Below, one piece after another: positions 56,307 through 64,000 of a stretch of DNA of 64,000 bases (position 1 is the first letter of the stretch; every line of letters begins with the position of its first letter). Source of the stretch: Marinobacter sp. 1-4A (lineage in GTDB: Bacteria; Pseudomonadota; Gammaproteobacteria; Pseudomonadales; Oleiphilaceae); contig NZ_VCGY01000001.1 of the NCBI RefSeq assembly GCF_016597725.1, positions 786,116-850,115 on the forward strand. Reading direction: 5' to 3'. The translations under genes and the position numbers were made by a program. The notes beneath the pieces were generated by a model that was not told the origin of the DNA, did no database searches, and was given only the letters and a program-made list of their open reading frames with translations.

Positions 56307-56798
56307 ATGACCGTGCTCGCATACGAGATTATGACACCCAGCATCAAGGCGGTGCCCCAATCCTGGACAATGGATCGTCTGGCTCGGTTTCTTACCGACA
56401 ACGAAATCACCGGCAGCCCTGTTACGGATGAATCCGGCGAAATTGTTGGCATTGCCACCCTCAAAGACATCACAGAATTTCGCTGGAACGCCACCCGCTC
56501 TGATGCTGACAAAGAGCTTACAGCAGAGGAACATCAGGAAGCCCGACGCCTACGCATGGTGCTTTTTGAAGAGATGGGGAAAGTGCCGGTAGAAGTGCGC
56601 GATATTATGACGCCCATCGTATTATCGGTTGACGAGACAACACCGGTGCGCGACATTGCCAATATTATGATGAATGAACACCTGCACCGCATTTTTGTCA
56701 CACGGGATTCAAAGATAACCGGTATTGTCACCACCTACGATATGCTAAAAATCGTGTCGGATGAGGAGCTTACAAAACGCTGCGCCCGTAACGACTGA
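56307..56798 (+). CDS. CBS-domain pair protein
   Basis: A 163-residue protein consisting of two CBS motifs (about residues 8-60 and 95-152; YEIMTPSIKAVPQSW and VRDIMTPIVLSVDETTPVRD) separated by an acidic helical linker. CBS pairs bind adenine nucleotides and act as energy sensors, usually attached to an effector; here it stands alone. It is followed after 24 bases by the PIN-PhoH gene, probably on the same transcript. Confidence 0.88.
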   Translation: MTVLAYEIMTPSIKAVPQSWTMDRLARFLTDNEITGSPVTDESGEIVGIATLKDITEFRWNATRSDADKELTAEEHQEARRLRMVLFEEMGKVPVEVRDIMTPIVLSVDETTPVRDIANIMMNEHLHRIFVTRDSKITGIVTTYDMLKIVSDEELTKRCARND

Positions 56799-56822
56799 AC
56801 CATCACAGAGGTAGCGCCCCTT

Positions 56823-58220
56823 ATGCCCAGAACACCGAAAAGTGCACCGCAAGCTCGAAGAACCATGTATGTCCTCGATACCAACGTCCTGATCCACGAC
56901 CCGAACGCCCTCCTCAATTTTGAAGAACACGATGTGATCATTCCGATGACCGTTCTGGAAGAGCTCGACGGCCTGAAAAGCGGAAAGCAGAGCGTGGCGG
57001 CGGACTGTCGTCAGGCCATTCGCACCATCGACAGACTACTTGGCGACGCCAGCCCAAAAGATATCGAAAAAGGCGTTCCCATCGTGCGTGCGGCAATGGC
57101 AGAGCCCCTAGGCACCCTGTCCATTTTGATGAGCACCGAACACACCGGCAACCACTCACTGCCGGAGCACCTGAACGACAACAAGATTATCAACACACTT
57201 GCAGCGCTTCAGGAGCGGCACAAATCCCGGGACATCATACTCGTCAGTAAAGACATCAACATGCGCCTGAAAGCCCGAGGCTTCGGTGTAGAAGCTCAGG
57301 ACTATCAAAATGACCAGTTGGTTGATGACATTGACCTGCTACCGAAAGGCTACATTGAGTTCCCCAATTCGTTTTGGGACACCATCGCCAAAGTGGAAAC
57401 CGTACAACGGGAGGGGATAACCGAGCACATTCTCAAACGCGAAGGCGAACTGGCAAAACTCAACATCAACGAGTTTGTGCTTGATGAACAGGGTTTTATC
57501 GGTAGAGCTGTTGAGATTACAGACACTCAGGTGGTTATCCGGGATCTACACCAACACGACTTGATGAACGAAGAAGTCTGGGGTTTAGTCCCTCGAGATA
57601 TCTATCAAGCCATGGCACTGAACCTGCTGCTGGACCCCGATATCCACTTGGTCAACCTCACGGGTTCCGCAGGCTCCGGTAAAACCATTCTGGCGTTGGC
57701 AGCCTGCATTGAGATGACCGTGGCCAGCAAACTCTACAAGCGGATTATTGCCACGCGCTCAACTCAGGGCCTGGATGAAGACATCGGCTTTTTGCCCGGC
57801 ACAGAGGCAGAAAAAATGGAACCCTGGCTGGGTGCCATCGTGGACAATTTGGAAGCTCTCCACGAAGACGATGAGAATATGACCGCTAGCGTGGACTACA
57901 TTCTCAGCAAGGTGCCTTTGCACTTCAAATCCATGAACTACATTCGTGGTCGCAGCTTCCAACACAGCCTGATCATTATTGATGAGTCCCAGAACCTGAC
58001 TCCGCACCAGATCAAAACGATCATTACCCGCGCAGGCAATGGCTCCAAGGTAATCTGTCTAGGCAACTTGGCACAGATCGACACGCCGTATCTGAGCGCC
58101 TTGAGCTCCGGCCTCACCTATATGACCGAACGCTTCAAAACCTTCAGTCATGGTGGGCACATTCACCTGCAAGGTGTGCCTCGCTCCCTGTTGGCAGAGT
58201 TTGCGGAAGCCAACCTGTAA
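56823..58220 (+). CDS. PIN-PhoH2 RNA-processing ATPase
   Basis: A 465-residue fusion of an N-terminal PIN nuclease domain (about 15-150; YVLDTNVLIHDPNALLNF, VLEELDGLKSG and acidic DINMRLKARG residues) with a C-terminal PhoH AAA-type ATPase (about 240-455; Walker A LTGSAGSGKTILAL, Walker B LIIIDESQNLTPHQI). This PhoH2 architecture is described as an RNA helicase/ribonuclease in mycobacteria. In Marinobacter-type genomes it is chromosomal, with no antitoxin next to it here. The hairpin at its 3' end is shared with dctD. Confidence 0.95.
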   Translation: MPRTPKSAPQARRTMYVLDTNVLIHDPNALLNFEEHDVIIPMTVLEELDGLKSGKQSVAADCRQAIRTIDRLLGDASPKDIEKGVPIVRAAMAEPLGTLSILMSTEHTGNHSLPEHLNDNKIINTLAALQERHKSRDIILVSKDINMRLKARGFGVEAQDYQNDQLVDDIDLLPKGYIEFPNSFWDTIAKVETVQREGITEHILKREGELAKLNINEFVLDEQGFIGRAVEITDTQVVIRDLHQHDLMNEEVWGLVPRDIYQAMALNLLLDPDIHLVNLTGSAGSGKTILALAACIEMTVASKLYKRIIATRSTQGLDEDIGFLPGTEAEKMEPWLGAIVDNLEALHEDDENMTASVDYILSKVPLHFKSMNYIRGRSFQHSLIIIDESQNLTPHQIKTIITRAGNGSKVICLGNLAQIDTPYLSALSSGLTYMTERFKTFSHGGHIHLQGVPRSLLAEFAEANL

Positions 58221-58228
58221 CGCTTGCC

Positions 58229-58262
58229 GGATAAGGCTCAGTCCTTAAACTGAGCCTTATCC
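58229..58262. terminator. Bidirectional terminator between phoH and dctD
   Basis: Perfect 13-base arms (58229-58241, 58250-58262) with an eight-base loop. On the minus strand one arm encodes the last codons of dctD (DKAQFKD and the stop). No long T tract; on the plus strand it lies nine bases after phoH. Confidence 0.75.
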
Positions 58263-59590
58263 AAGCCGTGTTTTTTCATTTTGTCGTAAAGCGTTTTTCG
58301 GGCAACGCCCAGTTGCACCATGGTGTCTTTGATACTGCCGTGGCACGCATTGAGGGCGCTGGTCAGCACCGAATGCTCAAAGCTATCCATCATTTCTGCA
58401 AGCGTTCTTCGCCCACTCACATCCGCCTTTGCCACCGGCTCACTGTCATCCAAAGCCGACGGCCCCAGCAACACGTAGCGCTCTGCCAAGTTACGCAACT
58501 CACGAACATTTCCCGGCCAGCTATGGTGCATCAAGCGCGCAGCCTGGCTGGCATCTAGTGGAATGCTCTCCCGGTCATACCGGGCTGCAGCAATCAGCAC
58601 AAAATGATGAAACAACATAGGAATATCTTCTTTACGCTCCCGTAGGGGAGGAATATCCACTTTCACCACATTCAGCCGGTAATACAGATCCGCACGAAAG
58701 CTCCCCTCATCACTGAGTGCCTTCAAATCAGCTTTGGTGGCCGCGATAATGCGCACATCCACATCCTGCACCTGGTTGCTGCCCAAGCGCTCTACCTTTT
58801 GCTCTTCTAGCACCCGCAATAGCTTGATCTGCAGCGGTATGGGCATGCTTTCCACTTCATCCAAAAACAAGGTGCCCAAATGTGCATGTTCAATCTTACC
58901 TATGCGGCGTTTATCCGCACCGGTAAAGGCCCCTGCTTCATGGCCAAACAGCTCACTTTCGATAAGGTTTTCGGGTACCGCGCCACAGTTAATCGCCACG
59001 AAATTGTGCGCCCCCCTTGGGCTGTTTTCGTGAATATAACGGGCCAGCGCATCCTTGCCGGAGCCTGTCTCACCAAACAGCAAAGTGTTGGCGGAAATAT
59101 CCAGAATCGGCGTGATGGTATCCATCACTTTTTGCATGCTGGGCGTATCACCAAGAATTCGCGGACCAGGGCGGGCCAAGTGCCGTAACTGCGCCTTGAG
59201 CCTACGGTTCTCCAACGCCAAATGGCGCTTTTCCAGAGCATGGCGCAGCAGTTCGATCAACGCATCGTGATCAAAAGGCTTCTCGATAAAATCGTAAGCG
59301 CCCTGCTGCATGGCAGACACGGCCGTACTGATGTCGCCTTGGCCGGTAAGAATAATAACGGGAATGGTCTTGTCCACTGCTTGAATCGCGTTCAGCATCT
59401 CAAGCCCATCCATGCCCGGCATGTTGTAATCGCACAGCACAACGCCGTTGTATTCCGGCGTAATAACCTCAAGGCCCGATTCGGCACTCTCAAAGCAACT
59501 CACAGTTAAGTCTTCTAATGTGAGCGTTTGGGTCATGGCTTTGCGAATGTGTGGGTCATCATCTACAAAAATAATCGAGGGTTCCGTCAT
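58238..59590 (-). CDS. dctD: Sigma-54-dependent response regulator, DctD-like
   Basis: A 450-residue NtrC-family activator: receiver (about 5-118; DDDP, phospho-Asp in VVLCDYNMPGMDG), AAA+ domain (about 145-380; Walker A GETGSGKD, sigma-54 loop GAFTGA, Walker B TLFLDEVESM) and a Fis-type helix-turn-helix (about 405-445; VARKTLYDKMKKHGL). It responds to the DctB-like kinase encoded just upstream (four-base overlap, ATGA). The TRAP transporter gene upstream of dctB is the probable target, by analogy with DctBD control of C4-dicarboxylate uptake. Confidence 0.94.
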   Translation of the reverse strand: MTEPSIIFVDDDPHIRKAMTQTLTLEDLTVSCFESAESGLEVITPEYNGVVLCDYNMPGMDGLEMLNAIQAVDKTIPVIILTGQGDISTAVSAMQQGAYDFIEKPFDHDALIELLRHALEKRHLALENRRLKAQLRHLARPGPRILGDTPSMQKVMDTITPILDISANTLLFGETGSGKDALARYIHENSPRGAHNFVAINCGAVPENLIESELFGHEAGAFTGADKRRIGKIEHAHLGTLFLDEVESMPIPLQIKLLRVLEEQKVERLGSNQVQDVDVRIIAATKADLKALSDEGSFRADLYYRLNVVKVDIPPLRERKEDIPMLFHHFVLIAAARYDRESIPLDASQAARLMHHSWPGNVRELRNLAERYVLLGPSALDDSEPVAKADVSGRRTLAEMMDSFEHSVLTSALNACHGSIKDTMVQLGVARKTLYDKMKKHGLDKAQFKD

Positions 59591-61401
59591 TCCGTGGCCT
59601 CCCGTTTTTTCAGGGTAAATTCAAATTCTGCCCCCGGCGCATCGCTACGGTTGCGCCCCGTTAGCCGGCCACCCAAGGCATCCGCAATCTGCCTTGAAAT
59701 AGACAACCCCAGCCCAAGCCCCTGCTTCACTGATTTGGTCGTAAAGAAGGGTTCGAAAATTTGCTCTGTATCTGCTGGTAACCCTGAACCGTTATCCCGA
59801 ACAAAACAACGCCAGCTCTCTTCCTGCTCTTCAACATTTACAGTAATGACCGGCTGCTTCTGGTTCTCAACGGCCTGCACCGCATTGGCCAGTAGGTTAA
59901 CCATAACCTGTTCAATTCGAATCAGATCGCCATGACATAGCACCGGCTGTTCCGGGCGCTCCCACCGGATATCAATGCCTGCGCTGCTCTTCTGCGCCGC
60001 GATAATTTTCAGGGAGGCATCCACAGACAGGCGCAAGTCAACAATGGTTGGCGGCCCTTCCGATTTGCGAGCAAACACTTTGAATTGGCGGGTAAGCTCC
60101 GCCATTTTGTCACACAGAAGAACGATTTCACCGAGGTTCTCATCCACCATATCGGCGGCGCCTTTTACTAAAAACCGCCGACTGTTTCTGGCGTAGGTTT
60201 GGATTGCAGTAAGCGGCTGACTCATTTCGTGATTAAGGCCAGCCGACATTTGCCCCAACACCGCCAGTTTGGCTGCTTGAATCAACTCCTGCTGGGTTTC
60301 TCGCAACTCACTCTGGGCGCGCTCGCGTTCGCGAATTTCATCCAGCAGTTTGCGGTTGGAACGCTCCAGATCGGCCGTTCGTTCAGCAACACTGAGTTCA
60401 AGTTGCTCCCCTCTTAGGGCCAACTCTGCCTCACGACGATAACGCTCACGCAGATACAGCCACGCCAGTAGAACTCCAAAATAAACCGCGATCCCGCCCA
60501 CGACAAACCCGAGCCGCATCCAGAAAACAGAGCGTGTACTCACCATCACCTGCAGTGTCCAATCCAGTCTGGGCAGCGGTGTTTGAACACTCAGATATTC
60601 GCGGCCTCCGCCATTTTCCCGGATACGCAGGGTTTCAGATGTGCCGGATAAGCCCGAAGGCTTACCAAGAGAGATTAAGGAGACAGGCTTAAGATCCCGA
60701 TCTGGATAACGTTGGCGCGATGCCTCACCCGGTGCGTTTCTAGCACTTCCAGTAAAGTCCCGATACAGCCACTCAGGTTTGCTGGCCAGAAAGCTAACGC
60801 CAGCCTCATCTAGCACCACCATCTCAGCTTCACGCACAGAAGCGGGCCTGTGCCACTGGGATTCCAGTTCATGCACCAGTACCTTCACGACCACTACACC
60901 CAACACCTGCCCCTGCTCACCGCGAACTGGATGAGAAAAGTAAAGCCCGCGGACCCGTGAGGTAGAGCCCAACGCGAAATAGATGGCGGATCTGCCAGCT
61001 TCCATAGCTTCGTAAAAATAAGGCCGAAAACTGAAATTGCGCCCCACAAAGCTACCAGCTTGCTGGTAATTATTGGCCGCAATGGTTAAGCCAGAAGTAT
61101 CCATCAGGTACACATCCGAACTACCAACGATGGTCGCCATACGCTGCATTTCTTCGTTGGCCTGATGAACAATGGAGGGGTTATCAGGAGCACTCAGAGC
61201 AGATGCAAGCAAGGGGTGCTCAGCCATCAACTCGGGAATAGGCAGGTACCGGTTAAGCTCGTTACCCACAAGTTGGCGGTAGCGGAAGGACTCCTCAAGG
61301 CTGTCTTGTTCAACCTGCCGATAGCCAACCCAGCCACCCAGCACCCAAGACACCGAAAGGGTGATCACGAACACTACAAAAGCGCCTATCCGGTAGGACA
61401 T
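59587..61401 (-). CDS. dctB: Sensor histidine kinase, DctB-like
   Basis: A 604-residue membrane kinase: helix (about 7-27), periplasmic double-Cache sensor (about 35-290), second helix (about 300-322), coiled-coil (about 330-390), HisKA with the phospho-His in AGLNHEMSQPLTAIQTYARN and HATPase ending with DNGSGLP and GLGLSISRQIADALGGRL. The NHEMSQPLTAIQTYA wording is typical of DctB. It sits between the TRAP permease and dctD, so the ligand is probably the TRAP substrate, but TAXI-type TRAP substrates vary and it may not be a dicarboxylate. Confidence 0.94.
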   Translation of the reverse strand: MSYRIGAFVVFVITLSVSWVLGGWVGYRQVEQDSLEESFRYRQLVGNELNRYLPIPELMAEHPLLASALSAPDNPSIVHQANEEMQRMATIVGSSDVYLMDTSGLTIAANNYQQAGSFVGRNFSFRPYFYEAMEAGRSAIYFALGSTSRVRGLYFSHPVRGEQGQVLGVVVVKVLVHELESQWHRPASVREAEMVVLDEAGVSFLASKPEWLYRDFTGSARNAPGEASRQRYPDRDLKPVSLISLGKPSGLSGTSETLRIRENGGGREYLSVQTPLPRLDWTLQVMVSTRSVFWMRLGFVVGGIAVYFGVLLAWLYLRERYRREAELALRGEQLELSVAERTADLERSNRKLLDEIRERERAQSELRETQQELIQAAKLAVLGQMSAGLNHEMSQPLTAIQTYARNSRRFLVKGAADMVDENLGEIVLLCDKMAELTRQFKVFARKSEGPPTIVDLRLSVDASLKIIAAQKSSAGIDIRWERPEQPVLCHGDLIRIEQVMVNLLANAVQAVENQKQPVITVNVEEQEESWRCFVRDNGSGLPADTEQIFEPFFTTKSVKQGLGLGLSISRQIADALGGRLTGRNRSDAPGAEFEFTLKKREATE

Positions 61402-61440
61402 AGCCCGGTTCCCGCAACACCGTTAAAGGACGCCAGAGTA

Positions 61441-61479
61441 TCGCCCACCCCCTTGAAGGACAAGGGCGCGGGCGACGAT
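61441..61479. other. Nested hairpin between TRAP permease and dctB
   Basis: TCGCCC/GGGCGA outer arms and CCTTG/CAAGG inner arms with an AAGGA loop lie in the 86-base gap. No T tract, so more likely an attenuating or RNA-processing element than a full terminator. Confidence 0.4.
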
Positions 61480-61487
61480 AGCAAAAC

Positions 61488-63668
61488 TCAGGCAGCAGCC
61501 AAGCGGCTCTTACGTTGGCGTTGCATCAAAAACGCCAAGGCGGCAAGCCCAATGCCAGCAAGATCAGACACCATTCCGCCTTCAATCATCAGCAGTGCAG
61601 CGCCTATCAACAGCAAGCGGGCTATCCAAGAAGCCGTGACATTGCCGAACCAACCCAACACACCACCAGAGAGCAGATACACACCAAAGAGCGCGGTCAC
61701 CAGTGCCCGTGCAATGTCGAACCACCCGGCTTCCATTAACAAGGCACCGTTATAGAAGAACATAAAGGGTACGATGAACGCAGCAATACCAATGCGGAAT
61801 GAAGCCACCGAGGTTTCCATAGCATTAGCTCCGGATATGCCCGCCGCTGCATAAGACGCCAGCGCAACCGGAGGCGTAATCGCAGAAACCACCGCAAAGT
61901 AGAACACAAAGAAGTGCGCCGTGAGCGGCTCAATACCCAACTGAACGAGACCCGGTGCAACCACAGAAGCAGCAACCGCATAAGCCGCGGTTGTGGGCAT
62001 GCCCATGCCCAAAAGAATCGAGATGAACATAGCGAAGATCAGCGCCAACAACTGGCTTGCCTCTGCTACATCAAGCAGCAGAACAGAGAAACGGGCACCG
62101 ACACCGGTCAGGGAAATAACACCCACAATAACGCCCGCCGCCGCACACACCACAATGATCTGTATGGCCATGTAGGAGGCAATTTCCAGCGCTTTCAGAA
62201 TCTGCAGAATTCCCATCTTGTTGGGCGAGAACCAACTGACAACCGCTGCAGAAACCATGGCTAGCGTACCGGCCCGGATCACCGAATAGCCCATAAACAA
62301 AGCCACCACCAAAATAATAATTGGCAGGAACAGATAGCACTGCTTCACCATAGTGCGCATCTTTGGCAGCTCATCTTCACGCATGCCGCGCATGCCAGTT
62401 TTCGCCGCTTCAAAATCCACCATGAAGTACACAGAGGCGAAGTACAAAATTGCAGGGATAATAGCCGCAATGGCAATTTCGGTATAAGGAATACCGGTAA
62501 TCTCAGCCATGATGAAAGCGCCGGCCCCCATAATGGGCGGCATAATCTGACCACCGGTTGAAGCCGCTGCTTCAACAGCGCCCGCCGATTTTTTGCTGTA
62601 GCCCACTTTTTTCATCAGCGGGATCGTTAGTGAACCCGTAGACACCACGTTACCCGCGCTGGTGCCGTTGATCATGCCCATAAGGCCAGATGCAAAAATA
62701 GATACCTTCGCAGGGCCACCCCGTGAGCGCCCGGCTGCTGCAAACGCGAAGTTTACAAAGTAATCCCCCACTTTGGACGACTGCAAAAATGCGGCAAAAA
62801 TAATGAAAAGAATAATGTAGGTAGACGACACCGCCGTGGTGGGCCCAAGAATACCGGCATCGGTATACACCTGACTGAAAAAGCGCTGTACCGAGAGCCC
62901 AGGGTAACCCAGAAAACCCGGCAGATACGGCCCGGCAAACACATACACCAGAAATACCAGCCCGATAATCACCAGAGCCAAACCGGCCACCCGGCGAGTC
63001 AGCTCCATGATCAACGCAGTGCCCGCTACAGCGGCAAAGGATATGCCCACCGGGGCAAAGGAGGTGCCTGTCGACATACGCATGGAGGTGTTATACGCCA
63101 CAAGAAAGTAAACAGCGACGGCGATTGAACAAACAATCAACACCAGATCCGGAACGCTGAAACGCGAGCGTTCACGCTGGTGGAACCAGCTCATAACAAT
63201 ACCCACGCCCGTTGCCGCTAACAGAGGCCAGCCAAAATGCCAGGTTTCCAGGTCTACCGGAATTCGCATGGCGCCGTTCTGAACCATCTGCCAGAACGAG
63301 TAAGTTTGATACAGCACATAAAAAGCAGGCAATAGCGTCACAGCGCCAACCCAGGTTGTCCAGCGGTGGCGGGCCGATCCTTCTTCCGCCGACACAAAAC
63401 GTGCACCCGCAAACAAAACAAAGCCCAGAACCAGAGCCCCGGCAATGTGCACTATCCGGAACGACCAGGTTTCTAAAGGGGCTATATTCAGGGAGTAGAG
63501 GTGAAAGGAGGAATAAACAATGGCCAGCAAAGCTACAAACTTCAGCATGCCGCCTTCAAACAGCCTGCGGTTTGCCTCTACAGGTTCCTGATCTACATCG
63601 TGGGCAAGTACGTGGTCTTCGCCCACCTCCACATCAGAAAAATCTTTGGGGTGTCGTTCGAGTGTCAT
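61488..63668 (-). CDS. Fused TRAP transporter permease (TAXI type)
   Basis: A 726-residue inner-membrane protein with about 18 hydrophobic helices: an N-terminal DctQ-like four-helix part (about 40-240) fused to a DctM-like 12-14 helix part (about 250-720). Segments such as GLMGMINGTSAGNVVSTGSL, AAASTGGQIMPPIMGAGAF and FISILLGMGMPTTAAYAVAA are typical of the TAXI-TRAP family, which moves organic acids with sodium. A TAXI binding-protein 3' end lies upstream in transcription order. dctBD follow and probably regulate it. Confidence 0.94.
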   Translation of the reverse strand: MTLERHPKDFSDVEVGEDHVLAHDVDQEPVEANRRLFEGGMLKFVALLAIVYSSFHLYSLNIAPLETWSFRIVHIAGALVLGFVLFAGARFVSAEEGSARHRWTTWVGAVTLLPAFYVLYQTYSFWQMVQNGAMRIPVDLETWHFGWPLLAATGVGIVMSWFHQRERSRFSVPDLVLIVCSIAVAVYFLVAYNTSMRMSTGTSFAPVGISFAAVAGTALIMELTRRVAGLALVIIGLVFLVYVFAGPYLPGFLGYPGLSVQRFFSQVYTDAGILGPTTAVSSTYIILFIIFAAFLQSSKVGDYFVNFAFAAAGRSRGGPAKVSIFASGLMGMINGTSAGNVVSTGSLTIPLMKKVGYSKKSAGAVEAAASTGGQIMPPIMGAGAFIMAEITGIPYTEIAIAAIIPAILYFASVYFMVDFEAAKTGMRGMREDELPKMRTMVKQCYLFLPIIILVVALFMGYSVIRAGTLAMVSAAVVSWFSPNKMGILQILKALEIASYMAIQIIVVCAAAGVIVGVISLTGVGARFSVLLLDVAEASQLLALIFAMFISILLGMGMPTTAAYAVAASVVAPGLVQLGIEPLTAHFFVFYFAVVSAITPPVALASYAAAGISGANAMETSVASFRIGIAAFIVPFMFFYNGALLMEAGWFDIARALVTALFGVYLLSGGVLGWFGNVTASWIARLLLIGAALLMIEGGMVSDLAGIGLAALAFLMQRQRKSRLAAA

Positions 63669-63723
63669 TGGGGGTTCCTGCCTACAGGCAAATCGGAGCC
63701 AGCACAGCGCCAGCTATTATTCA

Positions 63724-63739
63724 GGGGCCTTGCGGCCCC
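63724..63739 (-). other. Intercistronic stem-loop between binding protein and permease
   Basis: GGGGCC/GGCCCC arms with a GCAA tetraloop (minus strand), 30 bases after the binding-protein stop. Such hairpins commonly stabilise the upstream mRNA so that binding protein is made in excess of permease. Confidence 0.6.
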
Positions 63740-63767
63740 CTTCTCTCAGCTATTCAGATCAAAAACC

Positions 63768-64000
63768 TTATTTGATCTTGCTCTTTTCGATGGTGTAGCC
63801 GTTCTCGTTGAACCAACGCGCTGCACCCGGATGCCAAGGCAGTACATTGTTCTTTTTGTAATTCTCAGGAATCGAATTAGTCGCCCCTGCAAAAATGCCA
63901 CTTTCAGAGAGCCAACAACTCACTGGTCTTAGTTGATTCATTCGGCAGCGCCAGAGTTGAACATAAAATAGCCAATATCAGGCGTAAATGCCGCCCATTT
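63768..64000 (-). pseudogene. TAXI-type TRAP substrate-binding protein, 3' end, frame interrupted
   Basis: The last 45 or so codons (63768 to about 63905) read in one frame as SGIFAGATNSIPENY then KKNNVLPWHPGAARWFNENGY and a TAA stop; LPWHPGAARWF is the conserved HPGA ending of TAXI proteins. Farther upstream the frame breaks: TGA stops occur in all three minus frames (63980-63978, 63940-63938, 63906-63904) so no frame spans the last 100 bases. A protein-like stretch (KWAAFTPDIGYFMFNSGAAE) is in another frame up to 63938. GAAT repeated at the break (GAATGAATC) and CTCTCT nearby suggest small indels. Either a pseudogene or a sequence or assembly fault; the rest of the gene is outside the window. 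Confidence 0.6.

Noticed and set aside
56823..58220. PIN-PhoH gene as a toxin-antitoxin module
   Set aside because: No small antitoxin frame overlaps its start; the upstream gene is a CBS-domain protein 24 bases away.

Overview
The window is a 64 kb chromosomal segment of a free-living marine gammaproteobacterium. Gene content and order (lepA-lepB-DUF4845-rnc-era-recO-pdxJ; algU-mucA-mucB-rseC-mucD beside nadB; ffh, rpsP-rimM-trmD-rplS; prfB-lysS; minCDE) together with many cyclic-di-GMP, two-component and TRAP-transport genes fit the Marinobacter/Pseudomonas neighbourhood, most likely a Marinobacter-like organism. That taxonomic call is recall of gene order and protein sequence, not a database match. 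I see no rRNA, tRNA, insertion sequence, prophage or CRISPR array. Coding density is very high and most of the window is core housekeeping sequence.

Layout. 1-7 kb: the 3' end of a BarA/GacS hybrid kinase (+) meets, tail to tail, a leftward translation/repair operon lepA-lepB-DUF4845-rnc-era-recO-pdxJ. 7-9.7 kb: a CHASE-PAS-GGDEF-EAL cyclic-di-GMP protein. 9.8-14.2 kb: the envelope-stress regulon algU-mucA-mucB-rseC-mucD (-), ending in a strong terminator, with a sigma-E-like promoter ahead of algU. 14.3-18.6 kb (+): nadB, sdhE, ygfX, ygfZ and an HDOD-domain gene. 18.7-24.2 kb (-): ung, lysS, prfB (with the classic +1 programmed frameshift) and recJ; a 326-bp gap between prfB and recJ holds two striking palindromic elements. 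24.2-32.5 kb (-): thrC, hom, dsbC, xerD, rplS, trmD, rimM, rpsP, ffh. 32.6-41.4 kb (+, except grxD): ypjD, corB, a Yip1-family membrane protein, a DUF1631 protein, a TonB-like protein, grxD, argF and an orphan ABC ATPase. 41.6-48.7 kb (-): an RstAB-like two-component system, a SlyD-like isomerase, a large acetyl-CoA hydrolase/transferase, a small secreted protein of unknown role and an aldo-keto reductase. 48.8-54.3 kb: a glycosyltransferase and PAP2 phosphatase pair (+), dinB (-) under a perfect LexA box, and DUF1244-hopJ-minC-minD-minE (+). 54.3-58.2 kb: DUF2804 (-), a START-domain protein, a CBS protein and a PIN-PhoH ATPase (+). 58.2-64 kb (-): DctD/DctB-like regulators, a fused TRAP permease and a broken 3' end of a TAXI-type substrate-binding protein.

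Several start codons were moved from the longest open frame because a Shine-Dalgarno sequence, a promoter or an operator decides the start: lepA (GTG), mucA, mucB, algU, hom (TTG), dsbC, rplS, ffh, ypjD, DUF1631, dinB, the ABC ATPase and the acetyl-CoA hydrolase.

I did not find a convincing undescribed multi-gene system. The items most worth a second look are the three-way-junction repeat between prfB and recJ, the degenerate EAL active-site loop next to an intact GGDEF domain, the shared SOS control region between dinB and the DUF1244-hopJ-min operon, the repeated GTTACA elements ahead of the RstA-like regulator, and the interrupted TRAP binding-protein gene at the right edge.
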